Shown: in pieces, positions 1 through 5,988 of the stretch
How the letters are laid out: every line of letters starts with the position of its first letter
How positions within the stretch are numbered: the first letter of the stretch is position 1
Source: Albidovulum sp.
GTDB taxonomy: Bacteria; Pseudomonadota; Alphaproteobacteria; Rhodobacterales; Rhodobacteraceae
DNA: 9,692 bases
Assembly: GCA_020637635.1 (NCBI GenBank)
Contig: JACKKB010000017.1
Span: 1-9,692 of the forward strand
Reading direction: 5' to 3'
Translations under genes and position numbers: made by a program
Notes under the pieces: model-generated
What the model was told of the DNA's origin: nothing
The model's database searches: none
What the model saw: the letters and a program-made list of their open reading frames with translations, nothing else

Positions 1-902
1 CGATCGTCGTCACCGATCAGGATCACGAGGCCAATTCCGGGCCCTGGCGGCGGCTCGGCGAAGAAGGTCACGAGATCCGCGAATGGCGGATCGACCCGGC
101 GACGGGGCATCTCGATCCGGCGCGGCTGCCCCCGCTTCTGGCGGACGGGAAGGTGCGGCTCGTGGTCTTTCCGCATTGCTCGAACGTGGTGGCCGAGATC
201 AATCCGGTGGCCGACATCGTGGCGATGGCCCATGCGGCCGGGGCGGCGACCTGCGTCGACGGGGTCAGCTACGCGCCGCACGGGTTGCCCGACGTGGCGG
301 CCCTCGGCACCGACATCTATCTCTTCTCGGCCTACAAGACCTTCGGGCCGCACCAGGGGATCATGGCGATCCGCGGGGATCTCGGAATGCGGCTGCCGAA
401 CCAGGGCCACTGGTTCAACGGCGAGACGCTCTTCAAGCGCTTCACGCCGGCCGGGCCGGACCATGCCCAGGTGGCGGCCTCGGCCGGGATCGCCGATTAC
501 TTCGATGCGCTGCACGACCGTCACTTCGCCCCGCAGGCGGACCCCCGGGCGCGGGGACGGGCGGTCCACGACCTTCTGCGTGGCCATGAAGTGGCGATCT
601 GCCAGCCGCTTCTCGACTATCTCGCCACGCGCAACGATCTGCGTCTCATCGGGCCGCGCGCGGCGACGCGCCGGGCGCCCACGGTGGCGGTCGATCTCGG
701 CCGCGACCCCGAGCCGGTGGCCGCCGCGCTCTCCCGGCACGGAGTTCAGTGCTGGGGCGGCGACTTCTATGCCCTGCGCCCGCTTCAGGCGATGGGCATC
801 GATCCGCGGCAGGGTGTGCTGAGGCTCTCGATGGTGCATTACAACAGCGCCGATGACGTGGCGCGGCTGATTGCCGCGCTCGACACGGTGCTGCAGTCGT
901 GA
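1..902 (+). CDS. Class-V aminotransferase, cysteine desulfurase-like (5' partial)
   Basis: PLP-dependent fold-type I enzyme of the class-V aminotransferase/cysteine desulfurase-like group. The reading frame is open from base 3 to the TGA at 900-902, giving 299 residues with no start in view. Family members are about 400 residues, so roughly the first 100 are outside the window. Visible signatures in order are a DHEAN motif at the left edge, an HCSNVVAEINP segment, CVDGVSYAPH (codon 258-260 is the Asp expected to contact the PLP pyridine nitrogen) and SAYKTFGPHQG (codon 336-338 is the likely Schiff-base Lys). The C-terminal small domain is complete, ending near the conserved RLSMVHYNSADDV stretch. 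The family resembles SufS/NifS, but some members have unknown substrates. No Fe-S assembly genes are in view, so a role in Fe-S biogenesis cannot be claimed. Confidence 0.88.
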   Translation, partial: IVVTDQDHEANSGPWRRLGEEGHEIREWRIDPATGHLDPARLPPLLADGKVRLVVFPHCSNVVAEINPVADIVAMAHAAGAATCVDGVSYAPHGLPDVAALGTDIYLFSAYKTFGPHQGIMAIRGDLGMRLPNQGHWFNGETLFKRFTPAGPDHAQVAASAGIADYFDALHDRHFAPQADPRARGRAVHDLLRGHEVAICQPLLDYLATRNDLRLIGPRAATRRAPTVAVDLGRDPEPVAAALSRHGVQCWGGDFYALRPLQAMGIDPRQGVLRLSMVHYNSADDVARLIAALDTVLQS

Positions 903-904
903 AT

Positions 905-954
905 GCCGGGGGCAGGGCCCCCGGACCCCCATGGGTATTTGGACAACGAAGAAG
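905..954 (+). repeat. Intergenic hairpin element between aminotransferase and photolyase remnant
   Basis: A perfect 8-bp inverted repeat, CCGGGGGC at 906-913 and GCCCCCGG at 917-924, leaves a 3-nt loop and sits 3 bases after the aminotransferase stop. It is followed by a C-run and the string GGGTATTTGGACAACGAAGAAG (933-954). From general familiarity, a stem of this type followed by GGxTATTTxGGAC...GAAGAAG recurs between genes in Rhodobacteraceae. The hairpin could attenuate or stabilise the upstream transcript, but no T-run follows, so it is not a textbook intrinsic terminator. The only upstream ATG available to the photolyase frame (931) lies inside this element. Confidence 0.55.
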
Positions 955-2069
955 AGGGCAGGCGCGCCCGTCCTGATGTGGTTTCGCCGGGATCCGCGGC
1001 GCGCAGATCATCCGGCGCTGTCCGCCGCGGTCGCCCGCGGATGCCCGGTCATCCCGGTTTTCCCGTGCGACGGGACGATCGAACGGATGGGCACGGCGGC
1101 GAAGTGGCGGCCGGGCGAGGGTGTTTGGGCCGGGTGTCTGGGCCGGGTGCCTGGGCGAAGGCGTCTGGGCGAGGGTCTCCGCGCCCTTGCCGGCGCGCCG
1201 GAGCGGGTCGGGTCGCGGCTGATCCTGCGGCGGGGCGCGGCGCCCGCCTCGCTGGAACGGCCGGTCGCGGAGACGGGCGACTGGAGTCTCGGTCAAGCAA
1301 TGGATCGGGGCGCGGATGTCGTCGCGCGCCATGCGGTCGTGGGCGAAGAGGCGGCGCGTGAAAGGCCTGGCCGGTTCCCGGACGAACGGCTCTCCCGCCA
1401 CGCCATGGCGCGCGACATGCTGGCGGAAGATGCGGCGTCGGGCCTTTCCGACTACCTTGGCCGGGGCGAGATCGCCCGGCGCCGGATCTGGGCTGCGGCC
1501 ATGGCGGCGCGTGATGCCGGGGTGCGGGGCGACGAGGGGTTCCTCTCGGAGCCGGGCTGGCGCGACCTCGCCTGGCACCTGTTGTATCACCACCCGGGGC
1601 TCGCTTCCGAAAGCTGGCGCGAGGGACGGGACCGCTTCCCCCGGCGCGGCGACGATGCCGATGCCGAGCGCTGGCGGCGCAGCTTGACCGGCGCGTCGGT
1701 GGTGGACGCCGCGATGCGCGAGATGTTCGTGACCGGGCGGATGCACAACCGGGCGCGGATGATCGTGGCCTCCTATCGGGCCAGGCGCCTTCTGACCGAC
1801 TGGCGGGTCGGGCTCGGCTGGTTCGCCGATTGCCCGAGCGAATGGGATCCGGCCTCGAATGCGACGGGCTGGCAGTGGGTGGCGGGGTCTGGGCCCGACG
1901 CCGCCCCCTACTTCCGTATCTTCAATCCGCAGACCCCGGCCGCAAGGTTCGATCCCGAGGGGGCCTGTCGTCGGACCGCGCCTATCCCGACCGGATGATC
2001 GGCCTTGCGGAAGGCCGGCAACGGGCGCTCGACGCCTACCGGCGGCGGGATGCTGCAGGCGCGAAATGA
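931..2069 (+). pseudogene. phr: DNA photolyase remnant (internal deletions, tandem expansion, frameshift)
   Basis: Remnant of a light-dependent pyrimidine-dimer repair flavoprotein of the photolyase/cryptochrome family. The N-terminal MWFRRD...ADHPAL antenna-domain start (976 on) and the FAD domain survive, including SGLSDYLGRGEI, WRDLAWHLLYHHP, VVDAAMREMFVTGRMHNRARMIVAS, and SNATGWQWVAGSGPDAAPYFRIFNP near 1855-1930. Three lesions are visible. An in-frame 54-bp tandem expansion lies at 1122-1176. The end of the antenna domain and the linker, usually some 80-100 residues, are missing around 1270-1284. After FDPEGA (to about 1965) the frame runs into junk and stops at 1998, while the family's C-terminal stretch AYPDRMIGLAEGRQRALDAY resumes in another frame at 1980-2069. 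ATG 931 has no convincing ribosome site and lies in an intergenic repeat. Several positions, such as DCPSEWDP where the family has a form like DCLIDWDP, also look drifted. It is very unlikely to be functional. Confidence 0.85.
1113..1176 (+). repeat. 13-14-nt tandem repeat inside photolyase remnant
   Basis: Three consecutive 13-nt units, GGGTGTTTGGGCC (1119-1131), GGGTGTCTGGGCC (1132-1144) and GGGTGCCTGGGCG (1145-1157), are followed by a degenerate 14-nt unit (1158-1171). The decamer GGGCGAGGGT flanks the array at 1113-1122 and 1167-1176, exactly 54 bp apart. Removing 54 bp would restore a family-like KWR-LGEGLRALA sequence, so the array looks like a slippage or duplication insertion of 18 codons. 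Confidence 0.8.
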
Positions 2070-2074
2070 CCCGC

Positions 2075-2104
2075 TTGCGAGCGGCCGCCGGCGCGCGCTA
2101 GGCT
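2075..2104 (+). promoter_or_regulatory. Putative housekeeping promoter of methylase-trgAB
   Basis: TTGCGA (2075-2080) and TAGGCT (2099-2104) are separated by 18 bp. The -10 ends 19 bases before the methylase ATG at 2124. The arrangement, a TTG-initial -35 and a TAgg-type -10, matches the two other promoter candidates in this window. I saw no clear TGATC-type site of the RpoE/ChrR singlet-oxygen regulon here. Confidence 0.45.
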
Positions 2105-2123
2105 GCTGCCACGGGGTTATGCC

Positions 2124-3338
2124 ATGGCGATTTTGCATTCGACCGACGGTCAGGCCGGACTGCCGCGCTATTTCGCGCGGGTGTTCCGGATTGCCTCGGA
2201 GCTGAGCAACGGCCGGCTCGACTTCGTTCTCGCCGACGGGCGCCGGTTCCGCGCCGAGGGCAAGGGGGCGGGTCCGGCCGCCGAGATCCATGTGCATGAT
2301 GGCGACATCTTCGCCCGGCTGATCCGCGAGGGCGATCTGGGTTTCTGCGAGGCCTATCTGGAGGGCCAGTGGAGCTCGCCCGACCTACAGGCCTTCATGG
2401 ATCTCGTCCATCAGGACAATCAGTCGCTCTACGACGGGTTCCCGGGCCTCGGGCTGGTGCAGTTCTACGAGCGGCTGCGCCATGTGCTGCGGTCCAACAC
2501 CCGCCGTCAGGCAAGGCGGAACATCGCCCGCCACTACGATCTCGGCAACGAGTTCTATGCGCTCTGGCTCGACCGCAGCATGACCTATTCCTCGGCGCTC
2601 TTCCGCACCGGACAGGAGAGCCTCGAAGCCGCACAGCACGCCAAATACGCCTCGCTTGTCGACCAGATGGGGGTGCGGCCCGGTGATCATGTGCTCGAGA
2701 TCGGCAGCGGCTGGGGTGGTTTTGCCGAATATGCGGCCGCAGAACGTGGCCTCAAAGTCACGGGTCTGACAATTTCGCGCATGCAATACGACTACGCCCG
2801 GGCCCGGATTGCGCGTCAGGGGTTGGAGGATCGGGTCGAATTCAGGCTGCAGGACTATCGCGACGTCGGCGGCCTTTACGACGGAATCGCCTCGATCGAA
2901 ATGTTCGAGGCCGTCGGCGAAAGATACTGGCCGGTCTATTTCGCGACCGTCCGGGAGCGTCTGAAGCCGGGCGCAAAAGCCACGTTGCAGATCATCACCC
3001 TGCAGGAAAAGCGCTTTGAGATCTATCGGAAAGGTGTTGATTTCATTCAGAAATACATCTTTCCCGGAGGGATGCTTCCATCGGCCTCGGTGCTGCGCCA
3101 GGAGGTGGCGCGCGCCGGGCTTGCCGTGGCTGGCTCCTTCGAGTTCGGCGAGAGCTACAGCCAGACGCTCCGGCGCTGGCACGAGACCTTCAATGAACGC
3201 TGGGACGAGATCGCGGCGCTGGGCTTCGATGCCCGCTTCCGGCGGATGTGGGACTTCTATCTCACCTCTTGCGCGGGGGCCTTCCGGGGCGGAAACTGCG
3301 ACGTGACGCAAATCACAGTCGCGAGGCCCGCCCCCTAG
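2124..3338 (+). CDS. SAM-dependent fatty-acyl phospholipid methylase (cyclopropane synthase family)
   Basis: 404-residue member of the cyclopropane-fatty-acyl-phospholipid synthase family, which transfers a methyl/methylene from SAM to cis double bonds of membrane phospholipid acyl chains. The N-terminal lipid-binding-like region (about 1-125) precedes HYDLGNEFY (137-145), the SAM loop LEIGSGWGG (191-199), MFEAVG (260-265), FIQKYIFPGGMLPS (307-320) and CAGAFRGG (383-390). Compared with E. coli Cfa from memory, bicarbonate-site residues Glu (262), Ile (291) and Tyr (345) are kept, but the Cys is Ser157 and the His is Gln289. The product may therefore be a methylated rather than cyclopropane acyl chain. 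In R. sphaeroides a cfa-like methylase next to phrA makes the first intermediate of furan fatty acids, and this gene sits in the same position. ATG 2124 is chosen because the ATG at 2119 is out of frame; ACGGGG at 2111-2116 is a weak ribosome site. The stop abuts the trgA start. Confidence 0.9.
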   Translation: MAILHSTDGQAGLPRYFARVFRIASELSNGRLDFVLADGRRFRAEGKGAGPAAEIHVHDGDIFARLIREGDLGFCEAYLEGQWSSPDLQAFMDLVHQDNQSLYDGFPGLGLVQFYERLRHVLRSNTRRQARRNIARHYDLGNEFYALWLDRSMTYSSALFRTGQESLEAAQHAKYASLVDQMGVRPGDHVLEIGSGWGGFAEYAAAERGLKVTGLTISRMQYDYARARIARQGLEDRVEFRLQDYRDVGGLYDGIASIEMFEAVGERYWPVYFATVRERLKPGAKATLQIITLQEKRFEIYRKGVDFIQKYIFPGGMLPSASVLRQEVARAGLAVAGSFEFGESYSQTLRRWHETFNERWDEIAALGFDARFRRMWDFYLTSCAGAFRGGNCDVTQITVARPAP

Positions 3339-3779
3339 ATGCCCACAGCCGCAAAGTTGTTCGCCGCGCTCGCCTTTGCAGTGCTCGGCTTTTTCGCGGG
3401 CGAGGTCGCCCTGCCACACCTGCCGCCGGGCGCGCAGCCGGCGAATTTCTCGTTCTATTGCATGCTGATCGGGCTCGTCTGCGGCTGGCGCGTGATGGGG
3501 CCCGCGGCGGGGCGCGGCAACCTCGAATCGGTCAACGCCGGGGTCCGCACAGCCGCCGTGATGACACTCCTGGCGCTGATCATCTTCTCGATCGTGCAGA
3601 TGTTCATCCTTGCCTACCGACATCAGTTCGATGGCCCGATGGATGCCGTCGTCGGGATCTTCGGCATTGCCGTCAACTTCGGCGCCTCGCTCCTGAACTG
3701 GGACATCATGGCGGTGCTGCTCCTCGGTGGCGTCCTTGGCGGGCTGATGGCGGAATGGGCGGCACGGCGCTGGAAGTGA
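3339..3779 (+). CDS. trgA: TrgA family tellurite-resistance membrane protein
   Basis: 146-residue integral membrane protein resembling TrgA, first linked to high-level tellurite resistance in Rhodobacter sphaeroides together with trgB and cysK; its molecular activity is unknown. Four hydrophobic segments are readable, at about residues 3-25, 37-54, 71-92 and 120-140. Family-like strings are the MPTAAKL start, GLVCGWRVMGPAAGRG (45-60) and the LLLGGVLGGLMAEWAARRW end (127-145). The ATG follows the TAG of the methylase gene with no gap (TAGATG) and there is no separate ribosome site, so translation is probably coupled. trgB starts 4 bases after its stop. Identity rests on family resemblance plus the diagnostic neighbours. 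Confidence 0.85.
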   Translation: MPTAAKLFAALAFAVLGFFAGEVALPHLPPGAQPANFSFYCMLIGLVCGWRVMGPAAGRGNLESVNAGVRTAAVMTLLALIIFSIVQMFILAYRHQFDGPMDAVVGIFGIAVNFGASLLNWDIMAVLLLGGVLGGLMAEWAARRWK

Positions 3780-3783
3780 GCCG

Positions 3784-4905
3784 GTGAGACATTTCTTCTA
3801 CGGCACGCTTCGCGATCCGGACCTGCTGCGGCTGGTGATCGGCCGCACGCCGGTCGCGACGCCCGCGACGCTGCCGGGCCACAGCGTCCTGCAGGCGGCC
3901 GACGGGGCCTATCCTGTGCTCGTTCCCGCCGGTGCGGGGGCTGCCGGCCTGCTTGTCTCGGGGCTGGAGGAAGAGGACCGCGCGCGGCTCGATTTCTACG
4001 AGGGCGGCTTTGCCTACGGTCGTGTCGAATGCGTGGTGGAGACCGCCGGGGTTGCGGTGGCGGCGCAGGTCTATCAGCCGCCGGACCCGGCGCCGGCGAC
4101 GGCGGGAACCTGGTCGCTTGACGATTGGCAGGCGCGCTGGAACCCGGTCGTGCTGGCGGCCGCAGATGAGATGATGCGCGGGTTCGGACGGCTCGACCCG
4201 GCGCTGCTGCATCGGCGCTACGGGCAGATGCTGACACGGGCCGGGGCGCGGCTCAGGGCCGCCCGGCCGGCGCCCGCGCCCGAAATCCGCCGTCTCGCGG
4301 ATCGGCGCGATGTCGCGGTCGCGCGGGTCACAGAGGCCTATGGCGGCTTCTTCGCGGTCGAGGACTACGAGCTCCGGCACCGCCTTTTCGATGGTTCGAT
4401 GAGCGCGCCGCTCGACCGCTCCGTCGTCGTCTCGGGCGATGCCGCGGTGGTGCTTCCCTACGATCCGCGCCGCGACCGGGTCCTGGTGATCGAGCAGTTC
4501 CGCATGGGTCCGGTTGCGCGCGGCGACGGCCAGCCCTGGCTCATCGAGGCTGTAGCGGGCCGCATCGACGGCGGCGAGACGCCCGAGGAGGCGGCGCGGC
4601 GCGAGGCCCGCGAAGAGGCCGGGCTTTCGTTTTCGGCGCTCCTGCCGGTCGCTGGCTACTACCCCTCGCCGGCGGCGCTCAGCGAGTATCTCTATTCCTT
4701 CGTCGGCATCGCCGATCTGCCGGACGGCAGCGCCGGTCCCGGCGGGCTCGAGAACGAGGGCGAGGACATCCGCGCCCACCTCCTGCCGGCCGAGCGGCTC
4801 TTCGCGCTCGCGGCCTCGGGCGAGGTCAACAACGCGCCGCTTCTTCTGCTGAGCTCCTGGCTCAAGGACAACCGCGCCCGGCTGCAGGACGGCACCGGGG
4901 CTTGA
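3784..4905 (+). CDS. trgB: TrgB: gamma-glutamylcyclotransferase-like domain fused to Nudix hydrolase
   Basis: 373-residue two-domain cytosolic protein. Residues 1 to about 120 look like a gamma-glutamylcyclotransferase/AIG2 fold: FFYGTLRD (4-11) gives the YGTL substrate loop, and Glu73 in LDFYEGG is at the position of the family's catalytic acid. Residues of about 190-365 form a Nudix domain of the ADP-ribose pyrophosphatase (YffH/NudF-like) type. The full Nudix box, G-x5-E-x7-RE-A-R-EE-A-G-L, spans 259-281, preceded by EQFRMGP and followed by YYPSPAALSEY. The expected activity of the second domain is hydrolysis of a nucleoside diphosphate sugar such as ADP-ribose; the substrate is not provable here. 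Translation begins with GTG 3784, with GGAAG at the end of trgA (3772-3776) as a plausible ribosome site. Its stop lies inside the cysK promoter candidate. It pairs with trgA as in R. sphaeroides. Confidence 0.88.
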   Translation: MRHFFYGTLRDPDLLRLVIGRTPVATPATLPGHSVLQAADGAYPVLVPAGAGAAGLLVSGLEEEDRARLDFYEGGFAYGRVECVVETAGVAVAAQVYQPPDPAPATAGTWSLDDWQARWNPVVLAAADEMMRGFGRLDPALLHRRYGQMLTRAGARLRAARPAPAPEIRRLADRRDVAVARVTEAYGGFFAVEDYELRHRLFDGSMSAPLDRSVVVSGDAAVVLPYDPRRDRVLVIEQFRMGPVARGDGQPWLIEAVAGRIDGGETPEEAARREAREEAGLSFSALLPVAGYYPSPAALSEYLYSFVGIADLPDGSAGPGGLENEGEDIRAHLLPAERLFALAASGEVNNAPLLLLSSWLKDNRARLQDGTGA

Positions 4906-4930
4906 GGTCTGCCCCCGCGCGTCCTAGGAA
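4902..4930 (+). promoter_or_regulatory. Putative cysK promoter overlapping trgB stop
   Basis: TTGAGG (4902-4907) and TAGGAA (4925-4930) are separated by 17 bp. The -35 contains the trgB stop codon, and the -10 ends 26 bases before the chosen cysK ATG. This would let cysK and the two genes after it be transcribed separately from trgAB. Confidence 0.45.
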
Positions 4931-4956
4931 TGGACAGCGACAGGAGGCCCGAGACC

Positions 4957-5988
4957 ATGCGTGTCAGCAGCGATCTAGCCGAGGCAGTGGGCCAGACCCC
5001 TCTCATCCGGCTGCGCAAAGCCAGCGAGATGACCGGCTGCGAGATCTTCGGCAAGGCCGAGTTCCTCAATCCCGGCCAGTCGGTGAAGGACCGCGCCGCG
5101 CTCTTCATCATCCGCGATGCGGTGGCCAGGGGTCATCTGCGGCCGGGCGGAACGATCGTCGAGGGCACCGCGGGCAACACCGGCATCGGGCTGGCGCTCG
5201 TCGGCGCCTCGATGGGGTTCCGCACCGTCATCGTGATCCCCGAGACGCAAAGCCAGGAAAAGAAGGACATGCTGCGGCTGGCGGGGGCCGAACTGGTGCA
5301 GGTCCCCGCTGTGCCCTATGCAAATCCCAACAATTACGTTCGCTATTCCGGTCGTTTGGCCGAGCGGCTTGCACAAAGCGAACCGAACGGGGCGATCTGG
5401 GCCAACCAGTTCGACAACGTCGCCAACCGTCAGGCGCATATCGAGACGACCGGGCCGGAGATCTGGGAGCAGACCGGCGGGCGGCTTGACGGTTTCGTCT
5501 GCGCGGTCGGAACCGGGGGCACCTTCGCCGGCGTCGCGATGGCATTGCAGCCGAAGGGCGTTTCGATCGCGCTCGCCGATCCCGAGGGCGCGGCGCTGCA
5601 TTCCTACTACACGACCGGCACGCTGAAATCCGAAGGCTCGTCGATCACCGAAGGCATCGGCCAGGGCCGCATCACCGCCAATCTCGAGGGGATCCGCCCC
5701 GACATGTCGTTCCGCATCGCCGATGCCGAGGCGCTGCCGGTGCTCTTCGACCTGGCTCAGGACGAGGGGCTCTGTCTTGGCGGATCGAGCGCGATCAACA
5801 TCGCCGGCGCGATCCGCATGGCCCGCGCCATGGGGCCGGGGCGGCGGATCGTCACCGTGCTCTGCGACTACGGCAGCCGCTATCAATCCAAGCTCTACAA
5901 CCCCGACTTCCTCGCCGCCAAGGGGCTGCCCGTGCCCGCGTGGCTGGCACGCCGGTCGCGGGCGCTGCCGTCGGTCTTCGTCGACTGA
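4957..5988 (+). CDS. cysK: Cysteine synthase A-type O-acetylserine sulfhydrylase (variant substrate loop)
   Basis: 343-residue PLP enzyme of fold type II that makes cysteine from O-acetylserine and sulfide in the cytosol. The start at 4957 is chosen over the in-frame ATG at 4930 because AGGAGG (4942-4947) lies 9 bases upstream and the protein then begins MRVSSDLAEAVGQTPLIRL, as is typical. NPGQSVKDR carries the Schiff-base Lys44, GTGGT (185-189) is the PLP-phosphate loop, and GGSS (275-278) lies in the C-terminal PLP-binding region. The substrate loop is EGTAGNT (69-75), where classical CysK has E-P-T-S-G-N-T, so the Ser is Ala72. A longer VPYANPNNYVRYSGRLAE segment (119-136) follows. These traits fit a distinct clade with mitochondrial fungal-type members. 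cysK affects tellurite resistance in R. sphaeroides. The stop overlaps the next start (TGATG). Confidence 0.9.
   Translation: MRVSSDLAEAVGQTPLIRLRKASEMTGCEIFGKAEFLNPGQSVKDRAALFIIRDAVARGHLRPGGTIVEGTAGNTGIGLALVGASMGFRTVIVIPETQSQEKKDMLRLAGAELVQVPAVPYANPNNYVRYSGRLAERLAQSEPNGAIWANQFDNVANRQAHIETTGPEIWEQTGGRLDGFVCAVGTGGTFAGVAMALQPKGVSIALADPEGAALHSYYTTGTLKSEGSSITEGIGQGRITANLEGIRPDMSFRIADAEALPVLFDLAQDEGLCLGGSSAINIAGAIRMARAMGPGRRIVTVLCDYGSRYQSKLYNPDFLAAKGLPVPAWLARRSRALPSVFVD

Noticed and set aside
906..924. Hairpin as an intrinsic terminator
   Set aside because: The stem is perfect but is followed by C-rich sequence, not a T-run; kept only as an intergenic repeat element.
646..1746. 366-codon minus-strand open frame opposite the photolyase remnant
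   Set aside because: Composition-driven shadow with no domain; it overlaps two recognised plus-strand families.
2385..3623. 412-codon minus-strand open frame opposite the methylase and trgA
   Set aside because: Antisense shadow; the plus strand carries unmistakable methyltransferase motifs.
4930..4956. Upstream ATG at 4930 as the cysK start
   Set aside because: It would place the AGGAGG ribosome site inside the coding region and overlaps the -10 hexamer; ATG 4957 has ideal spacing and a family-like N-terminus.
5940..5987. Upstream ATG at 5940 as the channel start
   Set aside because: It lies deep inside cysK and would put 16 non-hydrophobic residues before a clean signal peptide that begins at 5988.
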